Positions 31,309 to 40,067 of a DNA stretch of 64,000 nucleotides are shown here, piece by piece. Position 1 is the first letter of the stretch. Each line of letters starts with the position of its first letter. The notes below the pieces were generated by a model that did not search any database, was not told the origin of the DNA, and saw nothing but the letters and a program-made list of their open reading frames with translations. The position numbers and the translations under genes are program-made. The stretch covers positions 1-64,000 of the forward strand of contig NZ_JAASAH010000017.1 in assembly GCF_012726235.1 (NCBI RefSeq), given 5' to 3'. This stretch comes from Streptomyces sp. HNM0574 (GTDB lineage: Bacteria; Actinomycetota; Actinomycetes; Streptomycetales; Streptomycetaceae).

Positions 31309-31394
31309 GTCAACACCTGTGGGTCAACGCCTGTTGGCAACAGTAAGCCCGCTACCACTGGCGCGTCAACGCCTGTTGGCCTACAGTTGTTGGC
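31309..31394. promoter_or_regulatory. Repeated TetR-type operators between monooxygenase and TetR genes
   Basis: The 16-mer GTCAACGCCTGTTGGC occurs twice, at 31323-31338 and 31365-31380 (42 bp apart, about four helical turns). A degenerate copy, GTCAACACCTGTGGG, is at 31309-31323, and a half site TTGTTGGC touches the TetR start. Each 16-mer contains the dyad CAAC-GCCT-GTTG. The position between divergent genes fits autoregulation plus control of the monooxygenase. Confidence 0.82.
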
Positions 31395-32159
31395 ATGAGC
31401 GATGAAGGCGTGCGTGAAGGCACGGGGAAGCAGGCCGGAGCCGAGACCTCCGTCGAGAAGGCCGCCGAGCGCGCCCTCGAGGGTGCCGCCGCGGCGCGGG
31501 GTGAGCGCCCGCGCCGGTCGGACGCCACGCGGGCCGCGATCCTGAACGCCGCGCGTGACCGCTTCGCCGCGGACGGGTACGAGCGGGCGACGATCCGCGC
31601 CATAGCGAGCCAGGCGGGCATCGATCCGTCGATGGTGATGCGGTACTACGGCAACAAGGAGGGCCTGTTCGCGGCCGCCTCCGAATTCGACCTGCACCTG
31701 CCGGAGTTGGACGTCTTCCCGCGCGGCGAGGTGGGCGTCCGGCTCGCGCACCACCTGCTCGACCGCTGGGAGGAGGACGAGACGCTCAACGCCCTGGTCC
31801 GGGTGGGGGTGACGAACCCCGCCGGCGCCGAGCGGATGCACGCGGTCTTCCGTGAACAGGTCCGCCCCGTCGTCGAGTCGGTCTGCCCCGATCCGGCCGA
31901 GGCGGGCCGGCGCGCCGCGCTCGCGGTCTCGCAGATCCTGGGCCTGGCGATCAGCAGGTACGTGCTCAAGATGCCGTACGCCACCGAGCTCACGCGGGCC
32001 GAGGTCGTCGCCTGGCTGGGCCCGACGCTCCAGCGCTACCTCACCGCACCGGGCCCGGAGACACCCGTCGAGCCGGCCCAGCTGCCGGATACGACACGGG
32101 AGTTGGAGCCGGAGTCAGTGACGGGGCGCGACGCACCGGCCGCGCCCGTACCGGAATGA
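31395..32159 (+). CDS. TetR-family transcriptional regulator
   Basis: This 254-aa repressor has a disordered 45-residue N-terminal extension before the TetR helix-turn-helix (about 48-95): ATRAAILNAARDRFAADGYERATI and SQAGIDPSMVMRYYGNKEGLFAAA. The C-terminal ligand domain is all-helical (about 100-220) and the last ~35 residues are Pro/Glu-rich. It is divergent from an FAD monooxygenase and probably represses it until a small aromatic ligand binds. Repeats of GTCAACGCCTGTTGGC in the intergenic region are the likely operators, and one overlaps the region just before the start. Confidence 0.9.
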   Translation: MSDEGVREGTGKQAGAETSVEKAAERALEGAAAARGERPRRSDATRAAILNAARDRFAADGYERATIRAIASQAGIDPSMVMRYYGNKEGLFAAASEFDLHLPELDVFPRGEVGVRLAHHLLDRWEEDETLNALVRVGVTNPAGAERMHAVFREQVRPVVESVCPDPAEAGRRAALAVSQILGLAISRYVLKMPYATELTRAEVVAWLGPTLQRYLTAPGPETPVEPAQLPDTTRELEPESVTGRDAPAAPVPE

Positions 32160-32208
32160 GGGGGAACGGGAACTGGAACCGTACGCCGCGGAAGGGCTGT
32201 TGGTCCGC

Positions 32209-32643
32209 TCAGGGCCAGACGAGGCAGTAGGGCTGGTGGCCCGCCATGTGCAGACGATCGGAGAAGTCCTGCCACTCGTGCAGCAGTTGGTAGACGTTGT
32301 ACGCGTCCTGCGGGCCCGCGCGGTCGGGCACGGTGGACCAGATGAAGGCGGCGGCGCCGACGGTCTCCTCGCCGATCCCGCGCAGCGGGTCGACGACCGT
32401 CATCGGCAGCTTCACCACGGCGTAGTCCGGGTGCAGCACGACGAGTTCGAGCGGCGGGACGCGGTAGAGCGGCATGCCCTCGATGCCCGTGAGCACCATC
32501 GCCGCCATCGTCTCGGGCTTGATCTTGGTGAACATCCCCTGGCCGAGCTCGTCACCACCGAGCTCTTCGGGACGCATGGAAATCGGGACCCGCGCGGCGG
32601 TCGCTCCGTCGGGCGCACCGAAGTACTTGTAGGTCACCCCCAC
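32209..32643 (-). CDS. Conserved hypothetical protein upstream of hemL
   Basis: This 144-aa soluble protein begins (M)GVTYKYFGAPDGATAARVP and has a well-conserved look: AMVLTGIEGMPLYRVPPLEL, VVLHPDYAVVKLPMTVVDP and a C-terminal HEWQDFSDRLHMAGHQPYCL. No motif for catalysis is recognised. The start is uncertain: GTG at 32643 or the GTG two codons later (32637); the longer in-frame ORF to 32793 encodes low-complexity sequence and is unlikely. It is divergent from hemL and convergent with the TetR gene, 49 bp away. Function unknown. Confidence 0.7.
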   Translation of the reverse strand: MGVTYKYFGAPDGATAARVPISMRPEELGGDELGQGMFTKIKPETMAAMVLTGIEGMPLYRVPPLELVVLHPDYAVVKLPMTVVDPLRGIGEETVGAAAFIWSTVPDRAGPQDAYNVYQLLHEWQDFSDRLHMAGHQPYCLVWP

Positions 32644-32886
32644 TCGGCCGCCACCCCTGTTACCGCCGTCACTGCTCTCGTTCTCCGCCGCATCGCCCCG
32701 GTGCCGCCCACGTGCGCGCTCCGGTCCGAGGTCCCCGGTCCCCTCGCCCAGTCCACCGCGATGCATTGTCACCACCCGACCACTCGCGGCCATGGCCGCG
32801 CAACCCGATCATCGTGTCAGAGACCTCCCCGCCTCGCGGGCCGTGAAACGCCCGCGGCCGCACACGCGCACGAAGCTTTTGACACC

Positions 32887-34218
32887 ATGGCTCACGTGAC
32901 TTACTCGTACGACGCCCCAGTATCGCAGTCGCTCTTCGACCGCGCCGCCGCCGTGACCCCGGGAGGCGTGAACTCTCCGGTCCGCGCCTTCCGCGCCGTG
33001 GGCGGAACGCCCCGGTTCATGGTGTCCGGCACCGGTCCGTACCTCACGGACGCGGACGGCCGTGAATACGTCGACCTCGTCTGCTCGTGGGGGCCGATGA
33101 TCCTCGGCCACTCCCACCCCGATGTGATCGCCGCCGTCCAGGAGGCCGTCGGCCGCGGCACCTCCTTCGGTACCCCGGGTGCCGACGAGGTGGCCCTCGC
33201 CGAGGAGATCGTGGACCGGATCGCCCCGGTCGAGCGGGTGCGGCTGGTCTCCTCCGGCACCGAGGCCACGATGTCCGCGATCCGCCTGGCGCGCGGCTTC
33301 ACGCGGCGGGCCAAGGTCATCAAGTTCGCGGGCTGTTACCACGGTCACGTCGACGCGCTGCTGGCCTCCGCCGGCTCCGGTGTGGCGACCTTCGGCCTGC
33401 CGGACACCCCCGGCGTCACGGGCGCGCAGGCGGGCGACACCATCGTGCTGCCGTACAACGATCTCGACGCCGTGCGGGCCGCGTTCGCCGCGAACGAGGG
33501 CGAGATCGCCTGTGTGATCACCGAGGCCTCGGCCGGGAACATGGGCGTCGTCCCGCCGCTCCCCGGCTTCAACCTGGGCCTGAAGGACCTGTGCGAGAGC
33601 AACGGCGCCCTCTACATCTCCGACGAGGTCATGACCGGCTTCCGGGTCAGCCGCACCGGCTGGTACGGCATCGACGGCGTCACCCCCGATCTGATGACCT
33701 TCGGCAAGGTCATGGGCGGCGGCTTCCCGGCCGCGGCCTTCGGCGGCCGCAAGGACGTGATGGACCACCTGGCCCCGGTCGGCCCCGTCTACCAGGCGGG
33801 CACCCTCTCCGGTAATCCGATCGCGACCGCCGCCGGTGTCGCGCAGCTGCGGCTGCTGGACGACGCGGCGTACGCGCACGTCGACGCGGCCTCCGAGCGG
33901 CTGCGCGGCCTGGTCTCGGAGGCGCTGACGAAGGAGGGCGTGGCGCACCGGGTGAACGTGGCGGGCAACATGTTCTCGGTCTTCTTCACCGACAAGCCGG
34001 TCACCGACTACGACAGCGCCAAGGCGCAGGAGACCTTCCGCTTCACGGCGTTCTTCCAGTCGATGCTGGAGCAGGGCGTCTACCTGCCGCCGTCGGCGTT
34101 CGAGTCGTGGTTCCTCTCCACGGCGCACGACGACGCGGCGATCCAGCGGATCGCGGACGCGCTGCCGGCGGCGGCGCGCGCCGCGGCGGAGGCCACCGAG
34201 GACGAGGCGACGGCATGA
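32887..34218 (+). CDS. hemL: Glutamate-1-semialdehyde 2,1-aminomutase
   Basis: This 443-aa PLP enzyme converts glutamate-1-semialdehyde (product of HemA, encoded at 11.5 kb) into 5-aminolevulinate, the substrate of HemB. Family marks: TPGGVNSPVRAFRAVGG at the start, FAGCYHGHVDALL, the PLP-Asp in ALYISDEVMTGFR and the Schiff-base Lys in MTFGKVMGGGFP. Full length. ATG at 32887 was taken, though an in-frame GTG 9 bp later (VTYSYDAP) is also plausible; neither has a strong ribosome site. The stop overlaps the next gene's start (ATGA), so it is co-translated with the histidine phosphatase. Confidence 0.96.
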   Translation: MAHVTYSYDAPVSQSLFDRAAAVTPGGVNSPVRAFRAVGGTPRFMVSGTGPYLTDADGREYVDLVCSWGPMILGHSHPDVIAAVQEAVGRGTSFGTPGADEVALAEEIVDRIAPVERVRLVSSGTEATMSAIRLARGFTRRAKVIKFAGCYHGHVDALLASAGSGVATFGLPDTPGVTGAQAGDTIVLPYNDLDAVRAAFAANEGEIACVITEASAGNMGVVPPLPGFNLGLKDLCESNGALYISDEVMTGFRVSRTGWYGIDGVTPDLMTFGKVMGGGFPAAAFGGRKDVMDHLAPVGPVYQAGTLSGNPIATAAGVAQLRLLDDAAYAHVDAASERLRGLVSEALTKEGVAHRVNVAGNMFSVFFTDKPVTDYDSAKAQETFRFTAFFQSMLEQGVYLPPSAFESWFLSTAHDDAAIQRIADALPAAARAAAEATEDEATA

Positions 34219-34931
34219 CGCGTCAGGACGGGCGGGAGCAGCGGATGACGGCGGGCGAGGACAAGACCGTGACGGTCGTGCACGTGATGCGGCACGGCGA
34301 GGTCGAGAACCCGGACGGCATCCTCTACGGCAGGCTCTCCGGTTACCACCTCTCCGAGCTGGGACGGCAGATGGCCGACCGGGTGGCGGAGCACCTCGCC
34401 GAGCGGGACATCACCCACGTCTCGGCCTCTCCGCTGGAGCGGGCCCAGGAGACGGCCGCGCCGATCGCCAAGACGCACGGCCTGGAACTGGCGACGGACG
34501 GGCGGCTGATCGAGGCGGGCAACGTCTTCCAGGGCAAGACCTTCGGCGTCGGGGACGGGGCGCTGCGCCGCCCGGGGAACTGGAAGCACCTGGTCAACCC
34601 GTTCCGCCCGTCCTGGGGTGAGAGTTACGTCAGCCAGGTCGTGCGGATGATGGGCGCGGTCGAGTCGGCGAAGGACGCGGCGCGGGGGCACGAAGCGGTC
34701 TGCGTGAGCCACCAGTTGCCGGTGTGGATTCTGCGGAGCTTCGTCGAGGGGCGGCGGCTGTGGCACGACCCGCGCAAGCGGCAGTGCACCCTGGCCTCGC
34801 TGACGAGCTTCACCTTCCTCGGCGACCGGATCGTCTCCGTGGGGTACGACGAGCCCGCGCGTGACCTCGTCCCCAAGCACCTGCTGGCGGGCGCGAAGCC
34901 GATCAAGGGTGCCAAGGGGTTCGGGGCCTGA
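34215..34931 (+). CDS. Histidine phosphatase family protein (phosphoglycerate mutase-like)
   Basis: This 238-aa enzyme has the catalytic RHG tripeptide in VVHVMRHGEVENPDG, the second-arm Arg in SPLERAQETA, an acidic general-acid helper in RLIEAGNVFQGK and the second His in VCVSHQLPVWI. That is a complete branch 1 histidine phosphatase active site; the substrate is unknown and could be a phosphorylated metabolite. It overlaps hemL by 4 bp. An alternative ATG at 34245 has GGGAG at 8 bp and would drop ten residues. The gene is followed 81 bp later by the cytochrome c maturation set, and the order is conserved in Streptomyces. Confidence 0.87.
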   Translation: MTRQDGREQRMTAGEDKTVTVVHVMRHGEVENPDGILYGRLSGYHLSELGRQMADRVAEHLAERDITHVSASPLERAQETAAPIAKTHGLELATDGRLIEAGNVFQGKTFGVGDGALRRPGNWKHLVNPFRPSWGESYVSQVVRMMGAVESAKDAARGHEAVCVSHQLPVWILRSFVEGRRLWHDPRKRQCTLASLTSFTFLGDRIVSVGYDEPARDLVPKHLLAGAKPIKGAKGFGA

Positions 34932-35012
34932 GGCTCCCGCTGTGAGCAGGGCACACCTAAGCAACATGGGGGGCGCGGAAAATCCCCCGGACGTGCATGC
35001 GAAACTTTTCAC

Positions 35013-35615
35013 ATGAGCCAGACCCGCGCCTCCCGTCGGCGTACCACCGTGCTGCTCGCCGCCGTCGCGGCAAGTGCGCTCGCGATCTCCGGATGCGGCA
35101 AGGGGGACACCGGATCCTCCTCGGGCCAGACCAAGTTCGTGCAGGGCACCGGCCAGATCACGAAGGCCAAGGCCGGGGAACGGCAGGCCGCCCCGGACAT
35201 TTCGGGCAAGAGCGTCGAGGGCAAGAACCTCAAGCTCTCCGACTACAAGGGCAAGGTCGTCGTTCTCAACGTCTGGGGTTCCTGGTGCGCACCGTGCCGC
35301 GCCGAGGCCCCGAACCTCGCGAAGGTGGCGAAGGAGACCGAGGACAAGGACGTCCAGTTCATCGGCATCAACACCCGGGATCTGGACAAGGCCAACGCCC
35401 GGGCGTTCGAGCGGAACTACGGGGTCGACTACCCGAGCTTCTACGATCCCAGCGGCAAGCTGATCCTGAAGTTCCCCGACAACAGCCTCTCCCCGCAGGC
35501 CATTCCGTCCACGCTGATCCTCGACCGGGACGGGAAGATCGCCGTCCGCGCGCTCAAGGAGCTCAGCGAGAAGGATCTGCGTGACGCGCTCGACCCCGTG
35601 ATCGCGGAGAAGTGA
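35013..35615 (+). CDS. resA: Thioredoxin-like lipoprotein for cytochrome c maturation (ResA/TlpA type)
   Basis: This 200-aa exported thiol-disulfide protein has a lipoprotein signal (TTVLLAAVAASALAISGCGK, lipobox ISGC, Cys28) and a TlpA/ResA thioredoxin fold with the active site WGSWCAPCRAEAP (Cys92 and Cys95). The cis-Pro region is AIPSTLILDRDGKI. It keeps heme-binding Cys pairs of apocytochrome c reduced outside the membrane, receiving electrons from CcdA, encoded 7 bp downstream. First gene of the four-gene System II cluster. Confidence 0.93.
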   Translation: MSQTRASRRRTTVLLAAVAASALAISGCGKGDTGSSSGQTKFVQGTGQITKAKAGERQAAPDISGKSVEGKNLKLSDYKGKVVVLNVWGSWCAPCRAEAPNLAKVAKETEDKDVQFIGINTRDLDKANARAFERNYGVDYPSFYDPSGKLILKFPDNSLSPQAIPSTLILDRDGKIAVRALKELSEKDLRDALDPVIAEK

Positions 35616-35622
35616 CGTCGGA

Positions 35623-36393
35623 ATGAGCCTGCTGGCCGCTTCCGGGGTGAACGAGACCGTCTACAGCGGCGCCCTTCTGCTCGCCCTGCCCGTCGCCGTG
35701 CTCGGCGGGCTCGTCTCCTTCTTCTCGCCCTGCGTCCTGCCGCTGGTGCCCGGCTACCTCAGCTACGTCACCGGAGTCAGCGGCACGGACCTGGAACAGG
35801 CCAAGCGCGGCCGGATGTTCATCGGGGCCACGCTCTTCGTCCTCGGCTTCACCGCCGTCTTCGTCTCGGGCGGGGCCCTCTTCGGCGGCTTCGGCGCGGT
35901 ACTCCAGGAGCACAAGCGGGGGATATCGCAGGTCCTCGGTGTGCTGACGATCCTGCTCGGCATCGTCTTCATGGGGATCACCGGGCCGCTGTCGCGCTTC
36001 ACGTCCCGTGAATTCCGCATTCACCGCAGGCCCGCCGTAGGGTTCGCGGGCGCCCCGATGCTCGGGGTGCTCTTCGGGATCGGCTGGACGCCGTGCATCG
36101 GCCCGACCCTCGCGGCCGTGCAGGGGCTGGCCCTCTCCGAGGCCAGCGCGGGACGCGGGGCGCTGCTCACCGTCGCGTACTGCCTCGGCCTGGGCATTCC
36201 GTTCGTCGTCGCCGCGGTCGCCTTCCGGCGTGCGCTGGGCGCGTTCGGCTGGGTCAAGCGGCATTACGCGTGGGTGATGCGCATCGGCGGCGGCATGCTC
36301 GTCGTCGTGGGTGTGCTGCTGGTGACGGGGGCCTGGGACCGGATCGTCTACCAACTCCAGATCTGGTCGAACGACTTCACCGTGGGGATCTGA
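35623..36393 (+). CDS. ccdA: Thiol-disulfide interchange membrane protein CcdA
   Basis: This 256-aa protein has six predicted membrane helices and the two conserved transmembrane Cys: SFFSPCVLPLVPGYLSYV (first) and GIGWTPCIGPTLA (fourth). CcdA carries electrons from cytoplasmic thioredoxin across the membrane to ResA-type partners. It lies 7 bp after the ResA-like gene and 5 bp before resB, so the genes form one operon. Length matches the family. Confidence 0.95.
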   Translation: MSLLAASGVNETVYSGALLLALPVAVLGGLVSFFSPCVLPLVPGYLSYVTGVSGTDLEQAKRGRMFIGATLFVLGFTAVFVSGGALFGGFGAVLQEHKRGISQVLGVLTILLGIVFMGITGPLSRFTSREFRIHRRPAVGFAGAPMLGVLFGIGWTPCIGPTLAAVQGLALSEASAGRGALLTVAYCLGLGIPFVVAAVAFRRALGAFGWVKRHYAWVMRIGGGMLVVVGVLLVTGAWDRIVYQLQIWSNDFTVGI

Positions 36394-36398
36394 CACAC

Positions 36399-38264
36399 AT
36401 GAGTACGACCGAGACCGGCAGCGACACCGGGGCCCGGAGCCCCGGCGCCGACGAGGCGGCGGAGGCCACCGAGCGGGCCGAGACCGCCGAGGCGTCGTCC
36501 GCGCTGTCGACCGCCCCCGGCGAGGAGAAGCTGAACGTCCCCGCGCTCGGGGTGATCGGCTGGGCCCGCTGGTTCTGGCGCCAGCTGACCTCGATGCGGG
36601 TCGCGCTGATCCTGCTGTTCCTGCTCTCCCTCGGCGCGATCCCGGGCTCGGTCATTCCGCAGACCTCGGTCGACAGCGTCAAGGTCGAGCAGTTCAAGGA
36701 GAAGCACGAGCTGCTGACGCCGGTCTACGAGAAGCTCCAGCTGTTCGACGTCTACACGTCGGTCTGGTTCTCCGCGATCTACATCCTGCTGTTCATCTCG
36801 CTCGTCGGCTGCATCGTGCCCCGCACCTGGCAGTTCGTCGGCCAGCTGCGCAGCCGCCCGCCGCGCGCCCCCCGCCGGCTCGACCGGATGCCCGCGTACA
36901 CGACCTGGCACACGGACGCCGACCCGGAGCAGGTGCTCGGCGCGGCCCGGACGATGCTGAAGCGGAAGCGTTTCCGCGTCAACGCCGAGGGCAACGCGGT
37001 CACGTCCGAGAAGGGCTATCTGCGCGAAGCGGGCAATCTGCTCTTCCACATCGCGCTGATCGTGCTGCTGCTGGCCTTCGCCGCGGGCCAGTTGTGGAAG
37101 GCCGAGGGCAACAAGCTGATCATCCAGGGTGACGGCTTCGCCAACACCCTCACGCAGTACGACGACTTCCGGTCCGGCTCCCTCTTCACCGCCGACGACC
37201 TGGACAACTTCGGCTTCACGCTCAAGGACTTCCACGCCAGGTTCGAGAAGACCGGCCCGCAGAAGGGCAGCGCCCGCGACTACCGCGCCGACATCTCCTA
37301 CTGGGAGGGCGATGGCAAGGAGAAGGACACCACGGTCAAGGTCAACGAGCCGCTGCGCTCCGGGGACGCCAAGGTGTACCTCATGGCGCACGGTTTCGCG
37401 CCCGTGGTGACGGTGAAGGACGGCAAGGGCGACGTCGCCTTCCGCGGCCCCGTCGCGTTCCTCCAGCAGGACACCAACCTCACCGCCTCCGGCGTGGTGA
37501 AGGTGACCGACTACCGGGACGCCAAGGGCCGCAAGGACCAGCTCGGCTTCCAGGGCTTCTTCGTGCCGACCTACGCGCCGGGCTCCGGCTCGATGTTCTC
37601 GCAGTGGCCGGAGCTGAAGAACCCGGTGATGTTCCTCACCGCGTACCACGGCGACCTCGGCCTGGACTACGGCGCGGCGCAGAACGTCTACCAGCTCGAC
37701 ACCGAGAACCTGAAGCAGTTCAAGAAGAAGGACGGGAGCCCGCTGGCCCAGAAGCTGGTGCCGGGCGACACGATGAAGCTCCCGGACGGCGCCGGCTCGC
37801 TCAAGTTCGAGGGCGTCAAGGAATGGGCCAACTTCCAGATCTCCCACGAGGTGGGCAACGGCTGGGCGCTGGGCGGTGCGATGACCGCCATCGCGGGCCT
37901 CGCCGGCTCCCTCTTCATCCAGCGCCGCCGCGTATGGGTGCGCGCGGTGCGGGGTGCGGACGGGCGTACCGTCGTGGAGATGGCCGGGCTCGCGCGCAGC
38001 GAGTCCGCGAAACTCCCCGAGGAGCTGGGCGACTTGGCCTACACCCTGCAGAGCAGTGCCCCGACGGCCCCGGCTCCCGCGCCGGAGCCCGAGGCCGGCA
38101 CCGAGGCCGAGTCCGCTCCTGAGGAGCCCGAGACCGCGTCCGCGTCCCAGGACGGGGACGAGAACGGGGACCAGGACGGGGACGGGACCGCATCCCAGCC
38201 GGAGACGGGCGAGTCCCGCGGAGACACCGCGGACACCCGGTCGTCGCGAGGAGAACGCCAGTGA
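36399..38264 (+). CDS. resB: Cytochrome c biogenesis protein ResB (Ccs1)
   Basis: This 621-aa protein is the System II ResB subunit, which with CcsB/ResC exports heme and ligates it to apocytochrome c. Its N-terminal ~50 residues are acidic and disordered. Membrane helices appear at about 70-90 (RVALILLFLLSLGAIPGSVIP), 125-147 (SVWFSAIYILLFISLVGCIV), 210-232 (LLFHIALIVLLLAFAAGQLW) and near 490-510 (WALGGAMTAIAGLAGSLFIQ), with a large extracytoplasmic domain between the third and fourth. The C-terminus is a ~100-residue Ala/Pro/Glu/Asp-rich tail. It overlaps ccsB by 4 bp (GTGA). Confidence 0.94.
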   Translation: MSTTETGSDTGARSPGADEAAEATERAETAEASSALSTAPGEEKLNVPALGVIGWARWFWRQLTSMRVALILLFLLSLGAIPGSVIPQTSVDSVKVEQFKEKHELLTPVYEKLQLFDVYTSVWFSAIYILLFISLVGCIVPRTWQFVGQLRSRPPRAPRRLDRMPAYTTWHTDADPEQVLGAARTMLKRKRFRVNAEGNAVTSEKGYLREAGNLLFHIALIVLLLAFAAGQLWKAEGNKLIIQGDGFANTLTQYDDFRSGSLFTADDLDNFGFTLKDFHARFEKTGPQKGSARDYRADISYWEGDGKEKDTTVKVNEPLRSGDAKVYLMAHGFAPVVTVKDGKGDVAFRGPVAFLQQDTNLTASGVVKVTDYRDAKGRKDQLGFQGFFVPTYAPGSGSMFSQWPELKNPVMFLTAYHGDLGLDYGAAQNVYQLDTENLKQFKKKDGSPLAQKLVPGDTMKLPDGAGSLKFEGVKEWANFQISHEVGNGWALGGAMTAIAGLAGSLFIQRRRVWVRAVRGADGRTVVEMAGLARSESAKLPEELGDLAYTLQSSAPTAPAPAPEPEAGTEAESAPEEPETASASQDGDENGDQDGDGTASQPETGESRGDTADTRSSRGERQ

Positions 38265-39364
38265 ACATCGCTGCCGCAACGAATGAGAATCTCGCCCAGA
38301 TCAGCAACTACCTGATCTATTCGGCGATGGCCGTCTACGCCCTGGCCTTCATCGGCCACATCGCCGAGTGGGTGTTCGGCAGCCGGAGCAAGGTGGCCCG
38401 TACGGCCGCCGCGCTCGGCAGAGGCCGGGGCGCCGGCGCCGAGGCGTCCGCCTCCGTGCCGGAGCAGCCCGCGGTGCAGGTGCGCGAGGGCGGCACCACC
38501 ACCATGGAGCGGCCGAAGGTCGTCACCCGCTCCGCGCCGGGCGCCCGCGCCGACGTCCCGGACGGTCCCGGTGCCGCCGCCGGTGACGAACAGGGCGACA
38601 TGTACGGCCGGATCGCGATCTCGCTGACGACGCTCGGCTTCCTCTTCCACGTCGCCGGTGTGCTCACCCGCTCCTTCTCGGTGCAGCGCGCCCCGTGGGC
38701 CAACATGTACGAGTTCTCCACGGCGTTCTCCATGTGCATCGTGGGTGCGTACCTGCTGCTGCTCGTGCTGAAGAAGAAGGTCCGCTGGATCGGGCTCCCG
38801 TTGATCACGACCGTGCTGCTGGACCTCGGTCTCGCCACCACGGTGCTCTACACCGAGAGCGACCAGCTGGTGCCCGCGCTGCACTCGTACTGGCTGTGGA
38901 TCCACGTCTCGCTGGCCATCGTCTGCGGTGCGCTGTTCTACCTCGGCTTCGTGGCCACGCTGCTGTACCTCTTCCGCGACCCGTACGAGGCGAAGCTCGA
39001 ACGCGGCGACAAGCCGGGCAAGTTCGCGACCTCCGTGATGGAGCGGCTGCCCTCGGCGGCCTCGCTGGACAAGTTCGCGTACCGGATCAACGCGGCGGTC
39101 TTCCCGTTCTGGACCTTCACCATCGTCGCGGGCGCGATCTGGGCGGGCGACGCCTGGGGCCGCTACTGGGGCTGGGACCCCAAGGAGGTCTGGTCCTTCA
39201 TCACCTGGGTCGCCTACGCCTGCTACCTGCACGCCCGCGCGACCGTCGGCTGGAAGGGCCGGAAGGCGGCCACGCTCGCGCTGATCGCCTTCGCGTGCTT
39301 CCTGTTCAACTACTACGGCGTGAACATCTTCTTCAACGGCAAGCACTCCTACTCCGGACTGTGA
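38261..39364 (+). CDS. ccsB: Cytochrome c biogenesis protein CcsB/ResC (heme exporter)
   Basis: This 367-aa heme-handling membrane protein carries the WWD signature WGRYWGWDPKEVWSFITW, flanked by His-bearing helices (HSYWLWIHVSLAIVCGALF and YACYLHARATVGW), as in CcsA/CcmC/CcmF heme proteins. An 80-residue disordered insert follows the first membrane helix (about 47-115). With ResB it moves heme out and attaches it to cytochrome c; heme is made by the hem genes in this same window. Start is GTG, overlapping resB. Palindromic hairpins follow the stop. Confidence 0.94.
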   Translation: MNIAAATNENLAQISNYLIYSAMAVYALAFIGHIAEWVFGSRSKVARTAAALGRGRGAGAEASASVPEQPAVQVREGGTTTMERPKVVTRSAPGARADVPDGPGAAAGDEQGDMYGRIAISLTTLGFLFHVAGVLTRSFSVQRAPWANMYEFSTAFSMCIVGAYLLLLVLKKKVRWIGLPLITTVLLDLGLATTVLYTESDQLVPALHSYWLWIHVSLAIVCGALFYLGFVATLLYLFRDPYEAKLERGDKPGKFATSVMERLPSAASLDKFAYRINAAVFPFWTFTIVAGAIWAGDAWGRYWGWDPKEVWSFITWVAYACYLHARATVGWKGRKAATLALIAFACFLFNYYGVNIFFNGKHSYSGL

Positions 39365-39400
39365 GCCGCAGCCCGGGGGCATGCCCCCGGGCCCCGCGCC

Positions 39401-39451
39401 TACGACGACGCCCCGCCTGCCGCGTTCAGCGGCGGACGGGGCGTCGTCGTA
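39401..39451. terminator. Hairpins closing the cytochrome c operon
   Basis: A perfect 15-bp stem, TACGACGACGCCCCG with CGGGGCGTCGTCGTA, encloses a 21-nt loop. Just upstream, 39371-39392 is a perfect 22-nt palindrome built on GCCCGGGGGC. They lie between the convergent ccsB and PLDc_N-type genes. Confidence 0.85.
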
Positions 39452-39468
39452 CGTGGAGTACGCGGGGA

Positions 39469-39921
39469 TCAGGCCGGAGGGGTGTCCTCCGGGCCGCTGC
39501 CGCCCTTGTCGCGGCGGCGGGCCTCCTCCTCGGTGGCCTCCGGGCCGGGGGCCGGGCCGCCCTCGGGGGCCTCGTCCTGGCGCTGACCGTCGGCCGTGGA
39601 CTCGCCCTGCGCGGGCGGCTGTTCGGGCTCGGGCCGGTCCTTGCGCTGCTCGCCCAGGGACTTGAGGAAGTCCGGGTTGTCGTCGGGGGCGACCCAGCGC
39701 CGCTCCTGCGGCTTCGTCGCGCCGTACGGGGCGTTCTTGCGGGGGCGGCCGACCGCGAACCAGACGATGGGCCCGAGCAGCACCTGGCCGAAGAGCAGGA
39801 TGATGATCACCCACGCCACCTTCGGCAGCTTGCGGACTTCCTTCTCAGGCGTGTTCAGGCAGTCGATGAACGCGTAGATCCACACTGCGAGGACGAGAAC
39901 GAACGGCAGATACCTGAGCAT
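39469..39921 (-). CDS. PLDc_N-domain small membrane protein
   Basis: This 150-aa protein has two membrane helices at its start (LPFVLVLAVWIYAFIDCL and VAWVIIILLFGQVLLGPIVWF), the pattern of the phospholipase D nuclease N-terminal (PLDc_N) family, followed by GRPRKNAPYGATKPQERR and a ~80-residue disordered Glu/Pro/Gln tail. No catalytic HKD motif is present, so it is not a phospholipase. Function unknown; the position between cytochrome c and menaquinone genes suggests a membrane or respiratory link, which is inference. ATG at 39921 follows a GGGGG-rich leader. Confidence 0.82.
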   Translation of the reverse strand: MLRYLPFVLVLAVWIYAFIDCLNTPEKEVRKLPKVAWVIIILLFGQVLLGPIVWFAVGRPRKNAPYGATKPQERRWVAPDDNPDFLKSLGEQRKDRPEPEQPPAQGESTADGQRQDEAPEGGPAPGPEATEEEARRRDKGGSGPEDTPPA

Positions 39922-40067
39922 GCGGGACGCCCCCTGATTGCGGCTGATCGCGTCGCGGCGGCCACGTGGGCCGCCGTACACAGCAAGGGTAACGGTGAGC
40001 GGGGAAACACCGGCCGCCCCTGTGCCCGGACGCGGGCCGCGAGAGGCCATGCCCGATACTGGGGCGT

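Noticed and set aside
34948..34964. Iron-box-like sequence GCACACCTAA upstream of the cytochrome c operon
   Set aside because: It matches only one half of the DmdR/IdeR consensus; the other half is absent, so iron control is not supported.
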